From Peronospora farinosa (lineage: Eukaryota; Oomycota; Peronosporomycetes; Peronosporales; Peronosporaceae), in contig CANTFK010000992.1 of the NCBI GenBank assembly GCA_947646735.1, positions 62,001-126,000 of the forward strand: a DNA stretch of 64,000 bases. The letters are read 5' to 3'. This document shows, piece after piece, positions 1-11,689 of this stretch (positions are counted from its first letter, which is position 1; each line of letters starts with the position of its first letter). The notes beneath the pieces were generated by a model, which worked only from the letters and a program-made list of their open reading frames with translations, was not told the origin of the DNA and did not search any database. Made by a program: the position numbers and the translations under genes.

Positions 1-208
1 GCCGGCACAAGGCGTCAAGAAGCAGTCCAGTGCCAGTCCCACAACCAGTGATCACTCAGTTGGTAGTACCTCCAGCGTAGACAGCTCCAGTCCGCGAGAG
101 TTGGTGTATCTCGTGATCAACCTGACCAGTGGTGACACCACTGTCGTGTTCTTGTCAACATGACGTAGCATCCTTTCGGCAACCAGCATGAAGAGCAGCA
201 TAAGTGAA

Positions 209-279
209 TGCGCCGTCCGGGAATCGAACCCGGGGCATCTCGTTGGCAACGAGATATTTTACCACTAAACCAACGGCGC
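209..279 (-). tRNA. trnG-GCC: tRNA-Gly(GCC), array copy 1
   Basis: This 71-nt cloverleaf is the reference for the array. It has a perfect 7-bp acceptor stem (GCGCCGT/ACGGCGC), a D stem GTTT/AAAT, an anticodon stem TCTCG/CGAGA with loop TTGCCAA (anticodon GCC, decoding GGC and GGU), a T stem CCGGG/CCCGG and discriminator A. The internal Pol III promoters are intact: A box TGGTTTAGTGG and B box GGTTCGAATCC. There is no intron and CCA is not encoded. Distal 5' flank: tccaacggtgctcacc. Confidence 0.97.
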
Positions 280-604
280 TCGCATACACGCAACATCAAC
301 ATCACCAAAACAAAGCCATGCACTGCCAACCGCACACATCGCCTCCAACGGTGCTCACCGCGTGCTCCTTCGCTGTCGATCGGCCATCGGCTTTCGGCCG
401 GCACAAGGCGTCAAGAAGCAGTCCAGTGCCAGTCCCACAACCAGTGATCACTCAGTTGGTAGTACCTCCAGCGTAGACAGCTCCAGTCCGCGAGAGTTGG
501 TGTATCTCACGATCAACCTGACCAGTGGTGACACCACTGTCGTGTTCTTGTCAACATGACGTAGCATCCTTTCGGCAACCAGCATGAAGAGCAGCATAAG
601 TGAA

Positions 605-675
605 TGCGCCGTCCGGGAATCGAACCCGGGGCATCTCGTTGGCAACGAGATATTTTACCACTAAACCAACGGCGC
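605..675 (-). tRNA. trnG-GCC: tRNA-Gly(GCC), array copy 2
   Basis: Same tRNA as copy 1. Distal 5' flank tccaacggtgctcacc. Confidence 0.97.
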
Positions 676-1000
676 TCGCATACACGCAACATCAACATCA
701 CCAAAACAAAGCCATGCACTGCCAACCGCACACATCGCCTCCAACGGTGCTCACCGCGTGCTCCTTCGCTGTCGATCGGCCATCGGCTTTCGGCCGGCAC
801 AAGGCGTCAAGAAGCAGTCCAGTGCCAGTCCCACAACCAGTGATCACCCAGTTGGTAGTACCGCCAGCGTAGACAGCTCCAGTCCGCGAGAGTTGGTGTA
901 TCTCGTGATCAACCTGACCAGTGGTGACACCACTGTCGTGTTCTTGTCAACATGACGTAGCATCCTTTTGGCAACCAGCATGAAGAGCAGCATAAGTGAA

Positions 1001-1071
1001 TGCGCCGTCCGGGAATCGAACCCGGGGCATCTCGTTGGCAACGAGATATTTTACCACTAAACCAACGGCGC
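1001..1071 (-). tRNA. trnG-GCC: tRNA-Gly(GCC), array copy 3
   Basis: Same tRNA. Distal 5' flank tccaacggtgctcatc. Confidence 0.97.
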
Positions 1072-1396
1072 TCGCATACACGCAACATCAACATCACCAA
1101 AACAAAGCCATGCACTGCCAACCGCACACATCGCCTCCAACGGTGCTCATCGCGTGCTCCTTCGCTGTCGATCGGCCATCGGCTTTCGGCCGGCACAAGG
1201 CGTCAAGAAGCAGTCCAGTGCCAGTCCCACAACCAGTGATCACCCAGTTGGTAGTACCGCCAGCGTAGACAGCTCCAGTCCGCGAGAGTTGCTGTATCTC
1301 GTGATCAACCTGACCAGTGGTGACACCACTGTCGTGTTCTTGTCAATATGACGTAGCATCCTTTTGGCAACCAGCAAGAAGAGCAGCATAAGAGAA

Positions 1397-1467
1397 TGCG
1401 CCGTCCGGGAATCGAACCCGGGGCATCTCGTTGGCAACGAGATATTTTACCACTAAACCAACGGCGC
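1397..1467 (-). tRNA. trnG-GCC: tRNA-Gly(GCC), array copy 4
   Basis: Same tRNA. The 3' flank reads aagaga instead of aagtga (plus strand). Distal 5' flank ttcaacggtgctcatc. Confidence 0.97.
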
Positions 1468-1792
1468 TCGCATACACGCAACATCAACATCACCAAAACA
1501 AAGCCATGCACTGCCAACCGCACACATCGCCTTCAACGGTGCTCATCGCGTGCTCCTTCGCTGTCGATCGGCCATCGGCTTTTGGCCGGCACAAGGCGTC
1601 AAGAAGCAGTCCAGTGCCAGTCCCACAACCAGTGATCACCCAGTTGGTAGTACCGCCAGCGTAGACAGCTCCAGTCCGCGAGAGTTGGTGTATCTCGTGA
1701 TCAACCTGACCAGTGGTGACACCACTGTCGTGTTCTTGTCAACATGACGTAGCATCCTTTTGGCAACCAGCAAGAAGAGCAGCATAAGTGAA

Positions 1793-1863
1793 TGCGCCGT
1801 CCGGGAATCGAACCCGGGGCATCTCGTTGGCAACGAGATATTTTACCACTAAACCAACGGCGC
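1793..1863 (-). tRNA. trnG-GCC: tRNA-Gly(GCC), array copy 5
   Basis: Same tRNA. Distal 5' flank tacaacggtgctcatc. Next copy is 395 bp on. Confidence 0.97.
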
Positions 1864-2187
1864 TCGCATACACGCAACATCAACATCACCAAAACAAAGC
1901 CATGCACTGCCAACCGCACACATCGCCTACAACGGTGCTCATCGCGTGCTCCTTCGCTGTCGATCGGCCATCGGCTTTTGGCCGGCAAAGGCGTCAAGAA
2001 GCAGTCCAGTGCCAGTCCCACAACCAGTGATCACCCAGTTGATAGTACCGCCAGCGTAGATATCTCCAGTCCGCGAGAGTTGCTGTATCTCGTGATCGAC
2101 CTGACCAGTGGTGACACCACTGTCGTGTTCTTGTCAATATGACGTAGCATCCTTTTGGCAACCAGCAAGAAGAGCAGCATAAGTGAA

Positions 2188-2258
2188 TGCGCCGTCCGGG
2201 AATCGAACCCGGGGCATCTCGTTGGCAACGAGATATTTTACCACTAAACCAACGGCGC
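2188..2258 (-). tRNA. trnG-GCC: tRNA-Gly(GCC), array copy 6
   Basis: Same tRNA. Distal 5' flank ttcaacggtgctcatc. Next copy is 395 bp on. Confidence 0.97.
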
Positions 2259-2582
2259 TCGCATACACGCAACATCAACATCACCAAAACAAAGCCATGC
2301 ACTGCCAACCGCACACATCGCCTTCAACGGTGCTCATCGCGTGCTCCTTCGCTGTCGATCGGCCATCGGCTTTTGGCCGGCAAAGGCGTCAAGAAGCAGT
2401 CCAGTGCCAGTCCCACAACCAGTGATCACCCAGTTGATAGTACCGCCAGCGTAGATATCTCCAGTCCGCGAGAGTTGGTGTATCTCGTGATCAACCTGAC
2501 CAGTGGTGACACCACTGTCGTGTTCTTGTCAATATGACGTAGCATCCTTTTGGCAACCAGCAAGAAGAGCAGCATAAGTGAA

Positions 2583-2653
2583 TGCGCCGTCCGGGAATCG
2601 AACCCGGGGCATCTCGTTGGCAACGAGATATTTTACCACTAAACCAACGGCGC
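2583..2653 (-). tRNA. trnG-GCC: tRNA-Gly(GCC), array copy 7
   Basis: Same tRNA. Distal 5' flank ttcaacggtgctcatc. Next copy is 395 bp on. Confidence 0.97.
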
Positions 2654-2977
2654 TCGCATACACGCAACATCAACATCACCAAAACAAAGCCATGCACTGC
2701 CAACCGCACACATCGCCTTCAACGGTGCTCATCGCGTGCTCCTTCGCTGTCGATCGGCCATCGGCTTTTGGCCGGCAAAGGCGTCAAGAAGCAGTCCAGT
2801 GCCAGTCCCACAACCAGTGATCACCCAGTTGATAGTACCGCCAGCGTAGATATCTCCAGTCCGCGAGAGTTGCTGTATCTCGTGATCGACCTGACCAGTG
2901 GTGACACCACTGTCGTGTTCTTGTCAATATGACGTAGCATCCTTTTGGCAACCAGCAAGAAGAGCAGCATAAGTGAA

Positions 2978-3048
2978 TGCGCCGTCCGGGAATCGAACCC
3001 GGGGCATCTCGTTGGCAACGAGATATTTTACCACTAAACCAACGGCGC
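2978..3048 (-). tRNA. trnG-GCC: tRNA-Gly(GCC), array copy 8
   Basis: Same tRNA. Distal 5' flank tccaacggtgctcatc. Confidence 0.97.
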
Positions 3049-3373
3049 TCGCATACACGCAACATCAACATCACCAAAACAAAGCCATGCACTGCCAACC
3101 GCACACATCGCCTCCAACGGTGCTCATCGCGTGCTCCTTCGCTGTCGATCGGCCATCGGCTTTTGGCCGGCACAAGGCGTCAAGAAGCAGTCCAGTGCCA
3201 GTCCCACAACCAGTGATCACCCAGTTGGTAGTACCGCCAGCGTAGACAGCTCCAGTCCGCGAGAGTTGGTGTATCTCGTGATCAACCTGACCAGTGGTGA
3301 CACCACTGTCGTGTTCTTGTCAATATGACGTAGCATCCTTTTGGCAACCAGCAAGAAGAGCAGCATAAGTGAA

Positions 3374-3444
3374 TGCGCCGTCCGGGAATCGAACCCGGGG
3401 CATCTCGTTGGCAACGAGATATTTTACCACTAAACCAACGGCGC
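3374..3444 (-). tRNA. trnG-GCC: tRNA-Gly(GCC), array copy 9
   Basis: Same tRNA. Distal 5' flank ttcaacggtgctcatc. Confidence 0.97.
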
Positions 3445-3769
3445 TCGCATACACGCAACATCAACATCACCAAAACAAAGCCATGCACTGCCAACCGCAC
3501 ACATCGCCTTCAACGGTGCTCATCGCGTGCTCCTTCGCTGTCGATCGGCCATCGGCTTTCGGCCGGCACAAGGCGTCAAGAAGCAGTCCAGTGCCAGTCC
3601 CACAACCAGTGATCACCCAGTTGGTAGTACCGCCAGCGTAGATATCTCCAGTCCGCGAGAGTTGGTGTATCTCGTGATCAACCTGACCAGTGGTGACACC
3701 ACTGTCGTGTTCTTGTCAACATGACGTAGCATCCTTTCGGCAACCAGCATGAAGAGCAGCATAAGTGAA

Positions 3770-3840
3770 TGCGCCGTCCGGGAATCGAACCCGGGGCATC
3801 TCGTTGGCAACGAGATATTTTACCACTAAACCAACGGCGC
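3770..3840 (-). tRNA. trnG-GCC: tRNA-Gly(GCC), array copy 10
   Basis: Same tRNA. Unique flank change: cacatcatc where most units have cacatcgcc. Confidence 0.97.
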
Positions 3841-4165
3841 TCGCATACACGCAACATCAACATCACCAAAACAAAGCCATGCACTGCCAACCGCACACAT
3901 CATCTCCAACGGTGCTCATCGCGTGCTCCTTCGCTGTCGATCGACCATCGGCTTTCGGCCGGCACAAGGCGTCAAGAAGCAGTCCAGTGCCAGTCCCACA
4001 ACCAGTGATCACTCAGTTGGTAGTACCTCCAGCGTAGACAGCTCCAGTCCGCGAGAGTTGGTGTATCTCGTGATCAACCAGACCAGTGGTGACACCACTG
4101 TCGTGTTCTTGTCAACATGACGTAACATCCTTTCGGCAACCAGCATGAAGAGCAGCATAAGTGAA

Positions 4166-4236
4166 TGCGCCGTCCGGGAATCGAACCCGGGGCATCTCGT
4201 TGGCAACGAGATATTTTACCACTAAACCAACGGCGC
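4166..4236 (-). tRNA. trnG-GCC: tRNA-Gly(GCC), array copy 11
   Basis: Same tRNA. Distal 5' flank tacaacggtgctcatc. Confidence 0.97.
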
Positions 4237-4561
4237 TCGCATACACGCAACATCAACATCACCAAAACAAAGCCATGCACTGCCAACCGCACACATCGCC
4301 TACAACGGTGCTCATCGCGTGCTCCTTCGCTGTCGATCGACCATCGGCTTTCGGCCGGCACAAGGCGTCAAGAAGCAGTCCAGTGCCAGTCCCACAACCA
4401 GTGATCACTCAGTTGGTAGTACCTCCAGCGTAGACAGCTCCAGTCCGCGAGAGTTGGTGTATCTCGTGATCAACCTGACCAGTGGTGACACCACTGTCGT
4501 GTTCTTGTCAACATGACGTAGCATCCTTTCGGCAACCAGCATGAAGAGCAGCATAAGTGAA

Positions 4562-4632
4562 TGCGCCGTCCGGGAATCGAACCCGGGGCATCTCGTTGGC
4601 AACGAGATATTTTACCACTAAACCAACGGCGC
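4562..4632 (-). tRNA. trnG-GCC: tRNA-Gly(GCC), array copy 12
   Basis: Same tRNA. Distal 5' flank tccaacggtgctcacc. Confidence 0.97.
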
Positions 4633-4957
4633 TCGCATACACGCAACATCAACATCACCAAAACAAAGCCATGCACTGCCAACCGCACACATCGCCTCCA
4701 ACGGTGCTCACCGCGTGCTCCTTCGCTGTCGATCGGCCATCGGCTTTCGGCCGGCACAAGGCGTCAAGAAGCAGTCCAGTGCCAGTCCCACAACCAGTGA
4801 TCACCCAGTTGGTAGTACCTCCAGCGTAGACAGCTCCAGTCCGCGAGAGTTGGTGTATCTCGTGATCAACCTGACCAGTGGTGACACCACTGTCGTGTTC
4901 TTGTCAACATGACGTAGCATCCTTTTGGCAACCAGCATGAAGAGCAGCATAAGTGAA

Positions 4958-5028
4958 TGCGCCGTCCGGGAATCGAACCCGGGGCATCTCGTTGGCAACG
5001 AGATATTTTACCACTAAACCAACGGCGC
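4958..5028 (-). tRNA. trnG-GCC: tRNA-Gly(GCC), array copy 13
   Basis: Same tRNA. Distal 5' flank tacaacggtgctcatc. Confidence 0.97.
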
Positions 5029-5353
5029 TCGCATACACGCAACATCAACATCACCAAAACAAAGCCATGCACTGCCAACCGCACACATCGCCTACAACGG
5101 TGCTCATCGCGTGCTCCTTCGCTGTCGATCGGCCATCGGCTTTCGGCCGGCACAAGGCGTCAAGAAGCAGTCCAGTGCCAGTCCCACAACCAGTGATCAC
5201 CCAGTTGGTAGTACCTCCAGCGTAGACAGCTCCAGTCCGCGAGAGTTGGTGTATCTCGTGATCAACCTGACCAGTGGTGACACCACTGTCGTGTTCTTGT
5301 CAACATGACGTAGCATCCTTTTGGCAACCAGCAAGAAGAGCAGCATAAGTGAA

Positions 5354-5424
5354 TGCGCCGTCCGGGAATCGAACCCGGGGCATCTCGTTGGCAACGAGAT
5401 ATTTTACCACTAAACCAACGGCGC
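5354..5424 (-). tRNA. trnG-GCC: tRNA-Gly(GCC), array copy 14
   Basis: Same tRNA. Distal 5' flank tacaacggtgctcacc. Confidence 0.97.
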
Positions 5425-5749
5425 TCGCATACACGCAACATCAACATCACCAAAACAAAGCCATGCACTGCCAACCGCACACATCGCCTACAACGGTGCT
5501 CACCGCGTGCTCCTTCGCTGTCCATCGGCCATCGGCTTTCGGCCGGCACAAGGCGTCAAGAAGCAGTCCAGTGCCAGTCCCACAACCAGTGATCACTCAG
5601 TTGGTAGTACCGCCAGCGTAGACAGCTCCAGTCCGCGAGAGTTGGTGTATCTCGTGATCAACCTGACCAGTGGTGACACCACTGTCGTGTTCTTGTCAAT
5701 ATGACGTAGCATCCTTTTGGCAACCAGCAAGAAGAGCAGCATAAGTGAA

Positions 5750-5820
5750 TGCGCCGTCCGGGAATCGAACCCGGGGCATCTCGTTGGCAACGAGATATTT
5801 TACCACTAAACCAACGGCGC
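5750..5820 (-). tRNA. trnG-GCC: tRNA-Gly(GCC), array copy 15
   Basis: Same tRNA. Distal 5' flank tacaccggtgctcacc, the only copy with this combination. Confidence 0.97.
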
Positions 5821-6145
5821 TCGCATACACGCAACATCAACATCACCAAAACAAAGCCATGCACTGCCAACCGCACACATCGCCTACACCGGTGCTCACC
5901 GCGTGCTCCTTCGCTGTCGATCGGCCATCGGCTTTCGGCCGGCACAAGGCGTCAAGAAGCAGTCCAGTGCCAGTCCCACAACCAGTGATCACTCAGTTGG
6001 TAGTACCTCCAGCGTAGACAGCTCCAGTCCGCGAGAGTTGGTGTATCTCACGATCAACCTGACCAGTGGTGACACCACTGTCGTGTTCTTGTCAACATGA
6101 CGTAGCATCCTTTTGGCAACCAGCATGAAGAGCAGCATAAGTGAA

Positions 6146-6216
6146 TGCGCCGTCCGGGAATCGAACCCGGGGCATCTCGTTGGCAACGAGATATTTTACC
6201 ACTAAACCAACGGCGC
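6146..6216 (-). tRNA. trnG-GCC: tRNA-Gly(GCC), array copy 16
   Basis: Same tRNA. Distal 5' flank tacaacggtgctcacc. Confidence 0.97.
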
Positions 6217-6541
6217 TCGCATACACGCAACATCAACATCACCAAAACAAAGCCATGCACTGCCAACCGCACACATCGCCTACAACGGTGCTCACCGCGT
6301 GCTCCTTCGCTGTCGATCGGCCATCGGCTTTCGGCCGGCACAAGGCGTCAAGAAGCAGTCCAGTGCCAGTCCCACAACCAGTGATCACTCAGTTGGTAGT
6401 ACCGCCAGCGTAGACAGCTCCAGTCCGCGAGAGTTGGTGTATCTCGTGATCAACCTGACCAGTGGTGACACCACTGTCGTGTTCTTGTCAATATGACGTA
6501 GCATCCTTTTGGCAACCAGCAAGAAGAGCAGCATAAGTGAA

Positions 6542-6612
6542 TGCGCCGTCCGGGAATCGAACCCGGGGCATCTCGTTGGCAACGAGATATTTTACCACTA
6601 AACCAACGGCGC
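6542..6612 (-). tRNA. trnG-GCC: tRNA-Gly(GCC), array copy 17
   Basis: Same tRNA. Distal 5' flank tacaacggtgctcatc. Confidence 0.97.
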
Positions 6613-6937
6613 TCGCATACACGCAACATCAACATCACCAAAACAAAGCCATGCACTGCCAACCGCACACATCGCCTACAACGGTGCTCATCGCGTGCTC
6701 CTTCGCTGTCCATCGGCCATCGGCTTTCGGCCGGCACAAGGCGTCAAGAAGCAGTCCAGTGCCAGTCCCACAACCAGTGATCACTCAGTTGGTAGTACCG
6801 CCAGCGTAGACAGCTCCAGTCCGCGAGAGTTGGTGTATCTCACGATCAACCTGACCAGTGGTGACACCACTGTCGTGTTCTTGTCAATATGACGTAGCAT
6901 CCTTTTGGCAACCAGCATGAAGAGCAGCATAAGTGAA

Positions 6938-7008
6938 TGCGCCGTCCGGGAATCGAACCCGGGGCATCTCGTTGGCAACGAGATATTTTACCACTAAACC
7001 AACGGCGC
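6938..7008 (-). tRNA. trnG-GCC: tRNA-Gly(GCC), array copy 18
   Basis: Same tRNA. Distal 5' flank tccaacggtgctcacc. Confidence 0.97.
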
Positions 7009-7333
7009 TCGCATACACGCAACATCAACATCACCAAAACAAAGCCATGCACTGCCAACCGCACACATCGCCTCCAACGGTGCTCACCGCGTGCTCCTTC
7101 GCTGTCGATCGGCCATCGGCTTTCGGCCGGCACAAGGCGTCAAGAAGCAGTCCAGTGCCAGTCCCACAACCAGTGATCACTCAGTTGGTAGTACCGCCAG
7201 CGTAGACAGCTCCAGTCCGCGAGAGTTGGTGTATCTCACGATCAACCTGACCAGTGGTGACACCACTGTCGTGTTCTTGTCAACATGATGTAGCATCCTT
7301 TTGGCAACCAGCATGAAGAGCAGCATAAGTGAA

Positions 7334-7404
7334 TGCGCCGTCCGGGAATCGAACCCGGGGCATCTCGTTGGCAACGAGATATTTTACCACTAAACCAACG
7401 GCGC
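7334..7404 (-). tRNA. trnG-GCC: tRNA-Gly(GCC), array copy 19
   Basis: Same tRNA. Distal 5' flank tacaccggtgcgcacc. Next copy is 397 bp on because of an extra base in cgctgtgccatcgg. Confidence 0.97.
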
Positions 7405-7730
7405 TCGCATACACGCAACATCAACATCACCAAAACAAAGCCATGCACTGCCAACCGCACACATCGCCTACACCGGTGCGCACCGCGTGCTCCTTCGCTG
7501 TGCCATCGGCCATCGGCTTTCTACTGGCGCAAGGCGTCAAGAAGCAGTCCAGTGCCAGTCCCACAACCAGTGATCACTCAGTTGGTAGTACCTCCAGCGT
7601 AGACAGCTCCAGTCCGCGAGAGTTGGTGTATCTCACGATCAACCTGACCAGTGGTGACACCACTGTCGTGTTCTTGTCAATATGACGTAGCATCCTTTCG
7701 GCAACCAGCATGAAGAGCAGCATAAGTGAA

Positions 7731-7801
7731 TGCGCCGTCCGGGAATCGAACCCGGGGCATCTCGTTGGCAACGAGATATTTTACCACTAAACCAACGGCG
7801 C
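7731..7801 (-). tRNA. trnG-GCC: tRNA-Gly(GCC), array copy 20
   Basis: Same tRNA. Distal 5' flank tacaacggtgctcacc. Confidence 0.97.
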
Positions 7802-8126
7802 TCGCATACACGCAACATCAACATCACCAAAACAAAGCCATGCACTGCCAACCGCACACATCGCCTACAACGGTGCTCACCGCGTGCTCCTTCGCTGTCC
7901 ATCGGCCATCGGCTTTCGGCCGGCACAAGGCGTCAAGAAGCAGTCCAGTGCCAGTCCCACAACCAGTGATCACTCAGTTGGTAGTACCGCCAGCGTAGAC
8001 AGCTCCAGTCCGCGAGAGTTGGTGTATCTCACGATCAACCTGACCAGTGGTGACACCACTGTCGTGTTCTTGTCAACATGATGTAGCATCCTTTTGGCAA
8101 CCAGCATGAAGAGCAGCATAAGTGAA

Positions 8127-8197
8127 TGCGCCGTCCGGGAATCGAACCCGGGGCATCTCGTTGGCAACGAGATATTTTACCACTAAACCAACGGCGC
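8127..8197 (-). tRNA. trnG-GCC: tRNA-Gly(GCC), array copy 21
   Basis: Same tRNA. Distal 5' flank tacaacggtgctcatc. Start of a block of units carrying the gcctgcgtagacaac variant. Confidence 0.97.
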
Positions 8198-8522
8198 TCG
8201 CATACACGCAACATCAACATCACCAAAACAAAGCCATGCACTGCCAACCGCACACATCGCCTACAACGGTGCTCATCGCGTGCTCCTTCGCTGTCCATCG
8301 GCCATCGGCTTTCGACCGGCACAAGGCGTCAAGAAGCAGTCCAGTGCCAGTCCCACAACCAGTGATCACTCAGTTGGTAGTACCGCCTGCGTAGACAACT
8401 CCAGTCCGCGAGAGTTGGTGTATCTCACGATCAACCTGACCAGTGGTGACACCACTGTCGTGTTCTTGTCAATATGACGTAGCATCTTTTTGGCAACCAG
8501 CAAGAAGAGCAGCATAAGAGAA

Positions 8523-8593
8523 TGCGCCGTCCGGGAATCGAACCCGGGGCATCTCGTTGGCAACGAGATATTTTACCACTAAACCAACGGCGC
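8523..8593 (-). tRNA. trnG-GCC: tRNA-Gly(GCC), array copy 22
   Basis: Same tRNA. The 3' flank reads aagaga, as in copy 4. Distal 5' flank tacaacggtgctcacc. Confidence 0.97.
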
Positions 8594-8918
8594 TCGCATA
8601 CACGCAACATCAACATCACCAAAACAAAGCCATGCACTGCCAACCGCACACATCGCCTACAACGGTGCTCACCGCGTGCTCCTTCGCTGTCCATCGACCA
8701 TCGGCTTTCGGCCGGCACAAGGCGTCAAGAAGCAGTCCAGTGCCAGTCCCACAACCAGTGATCACTCAGTTGGTAGTGCCGCCTGCGTAGACAACTCCAG
8801 TCCGCGAGAGTTGGTGTATCTCACGATCAACCTGACCAGTGGTGACACCACTGTCGTGTTCTTGTCAACATGATGTAGCATCCTTTTGGCAACCAGCATG
8901 AAGAGCAGCATAAGTGAA

Positions 8919-8989
8919 TGCGCCGTCCGGGAATCGAACCCGGGGCATCTCGTTGGCAACGAGATATTTTACCACTAAACCAACGGCGC
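8919..8989 (-). tRNA. trnG-GCC: tRNA-Gly(GCC), array copy 23
   Basis: Same tRNA. Distal 5' flank tacaacggtgctcacc. Confidence 0.97.
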
Positions 8990-9314
8990 TCGCATACACG
9001 CAACATCAACATCACCAAAACAAAGCCATGCACTGCCAACCGCACACATCGCCTACAACGGTGCTCACCGCGTGCTCCTTCGCTGTCGATCGGCCATCGG
9101 CTTTCGACTGGCGCAAGGCGTCAAGAAGCAGTCCAGTGCCAGTCCCACAACCAGTGATCACTCAGTTGGTAGTGCCGCCTGCGTAGACAACTACAGTCTG
9201 CGAGAGTTGGTGTATCTCACGATCAACCTGACCAGTGGTGACACCACTGTCGTGTTCTTGTCAACATGACGTAGCATCTTTTTGGCAACCAGCATGAAGA
9301 GCAGCATAAGTGAA

Positions 9315-9385
9315 TGCGCCGTCCGGGAATCGAACCCGGGGCATCTCGTTGGCAACGAGATATTTTACCACTAAACCAACGGCGC
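9315..9385 (-). tRNA. trnG-GCC: tRNA-Gly(GCC), array copy 24
   Basis: Same tRNA. Distal 5' flank tccaacggtgctcacc. Confidence 0.97.
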
Positions 9386-9710
9386 TCGCATACACGCAAC
9401 ATCAACATCACCAAAACAAAGCCATGCACTGCCAACCGCACACATCGCCTCCAACGGTGCTCACCGCGTGCTCCTTCGCTGTCCATCGACCATCGGCTTT
9501 CGACCGGCACAAGGCGTCAAGAAGCAGTCCAGTGCCAGTCCCACAACCAGTGATCACTCAGTTGGTAGTGCCGCCTGCGTAGACAACTACAGTCTGCGAG
9601 AGTTGGTGTATCTCACGATCAACCTGACCAGTGGTGACACCACTGTCGTGTTCTTGTCAACATGATGTAGCATCCTTTCGGCAACCAGCATGAAGAGCAG
9701 CATAAGTGAA

Positions 9711-9781
9711 TGCGCCGTCCGGGAATCGAACCCGGGGCATCTCGTTGGCAACGAGATATTTTACCACTAAACCAACGGCGC
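9711..9781 (-). tRNA. trnG-GCC: tRNA-Gly(GCC), array copy 25
   Basis: Same tRNA. Distal 5' flank tacaacggtgctcacc, with the ttctactggcgc variant further out. Confidence 0.97.
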
Positions 9782-10106
9782 TCGCATACACGCAACATCA
9801 ACATCACCAAAACAAAGCCATGCACTGCCAACCGCACACATCGCCTACAACGGTGCTCACCGCGTGCTCCTTCGCTGTCCATCGGCCATCGGCTTTCTAC
9901 TGGCGCAAGGCGTCAAGAAGCAGTCCAGTGCCAGTCCCACAACCAGTGATCACTCAATTGGTAGTGCCGCCTGCGTAGACAACTCCAGTCTGCGAGAGTT
10001 GGTGTATCTCACGATCAACCTGACCAGTGGTGACACCACTGTCGTGTTCTTGTCAACATGACGTAGCATCCTTTTGGCAACCAGCAAGAAGAGCAGCATA
10101 AGTGAA

Positions 10107-10177
10107 TGCGCCGTCCGGGAATCGAACCCGGGGCATCTCGTTGGCAACGAGATATTTTACCACTAAACCAACGGCGC
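10107..10177 (-). tRNA. trnG-GCC: tRNA-Gly(GCC), array copy 26
   Basis: Same tRNA. Distal 5' flank tacaacggtgctcacc, with the ttctactggcgc variant. Confidence 0.97.
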
Positions 10178-10502
10178 TCGCATACACGCAACATCAACAT
10201 CACCAAAACAAAGCCATGCACTGCCAACCGCACACATCGCCTACAACGGTGCTCACCGCGTGCTCTTTCGCTGTCCATCGGCCATCGGCTTTCTACTGGC
10301 GCAAGGCGTCAAGAAGCAGTCCAGTGCCAGTCCCACAACCAGTGATCACTCAATTGGTAGTGCCGCCTGCGTAGACAACTCCAGTCTGCGAGAGTTGGTG
10401 TATCTCACGATCAACCTGACCAGTGGTGACACCACTGTCGTGTTCTTGTCAACATGACGTAGCATCCTTTCGGCAACCAGCATGAAGAGCAGCATAAGTG
10501 AA

Positions 10503-10573
10503 TGCGCCGTCCGGGAATCGAACCCGGGGCATCTCGTTGGCAACGAGATATTTTACCACTAAACCAACGGCGC
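10503..10573 (-). tRNA. trnG-GCC: tRNA-Gly(GCC), array copy 27
   Basis: Same tRNA. Distal 5' flank tacaacggtgctcatc, with the ttctactggcgc variant. Confidence 0.97.
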
Positions 10574-10898
10574 TCGCATACACGCAACATCAACATCACC
10601 AAAACAAAGCCATGCACTGCCAACCGCACACATCGCCTACAACGGTGCTCATCGCGTGCTCTTTCGCTGTCCATCGGCCATCGGCTTTCTACTGGCGCAA
10701 GGCGTCAAGAAGCAGTCCAGTGCCAGTCCCACAACCAGTGATCACTCAATTGGTAGTACCACCAGCGTAGACAGCTCCAGTCCGCGGGAGTTGCTTTATC
10801 TCGTGATCAACCTGACCAGTGGTGACACCACTGTCGTGTTCTTGTCAACATGACGTAGCATCCTTTCGGCAACCAGCATGAAGAGCAGCATAAGTGAA

Positions 10899-10969
10899 TG
10901 CGCCGTCCGGGAATCGAACCCGGGGCATCTCGTTGGCAACGAGATATTTTACCACTAAACCAACGGCGC
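10899..10969 (-). tRNA. trnG-GCC: tRNA-Gly(GCC), array copy 28
   Basis: Same tRNA. The near 5' flank has a rare change: aaatccatg instead of aaagccatg, shared only with copy 29. Confidence 0.97.
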
Positions 10970-11294
10970 TCGCATACACGCAACATCAACATCACCAAAA
11001 CAAATCCATGCACTGCCAACCGCACACATCGCCTACAACGGTGCTCATCGCGTGCTCCTTCGCTGTCCATCGGCCATCGGCTTTCTACTGGCGCAACGCG
11101 TCAAGAAGCAGTCCAGTGCCAGTCCCACAACCAGTGATCACCCAGTTGATAGTACCGCCAGCGTAGATATCTCCATTCCCCGAGAGTTGCTGTATCTCGT
11201 GATCGACCTGACCAGTGGTGACACCACTGTCGTGTTCTTGTCAATATGACGTAGCATCCTTTTGGCAACCAGCAAGAAGAGCAGCATAAGAGAT

Positions 11295-11365
11295 TGCGCC
11301 GTCCGGGAATCGAACCCGGGGCATCTCGTTGGCAACGAGATATTTTACCACTAAACCAACGGCGC
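11295..11365 (-). tRNA. trnG-GCC: tRNA-Gly(GCC), array copy 29
   Basis: Same tRNA. Both flanks are divergent: agagatt on the 3' side and aaatccatg on the 5' side. Next copy is 395 bp on. Confidence 0.97.
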
Positions 11366-11689
11366 TCGCATACACGCAACATCAACATCACCAAAACAAA
11401 TCCATGCACTGCCAACCGCACACATCACCTCCAACGGTGCTCACCGCGTGCTCTTTCGCTGTCTATCGGCCATCGGCTTTTGACCGGCAAAGGCGTCAAG
11501 AAGCAGTCCAGTGCCAGTCCCACAACCAGTGATCACTCAGTTGGTAGTACCGCCAGCGTAGACAGCTCCAGTCCGCGAGAGTTGGTGTATCTCACGATCA
11601 ACCTGACCAGTGGTGACACCACTGTCGTGTTCTTGTCAACATGACGTAGCATCCTTTCGGCAACCAGCATGAAGAGCAGCATAAGTGAA

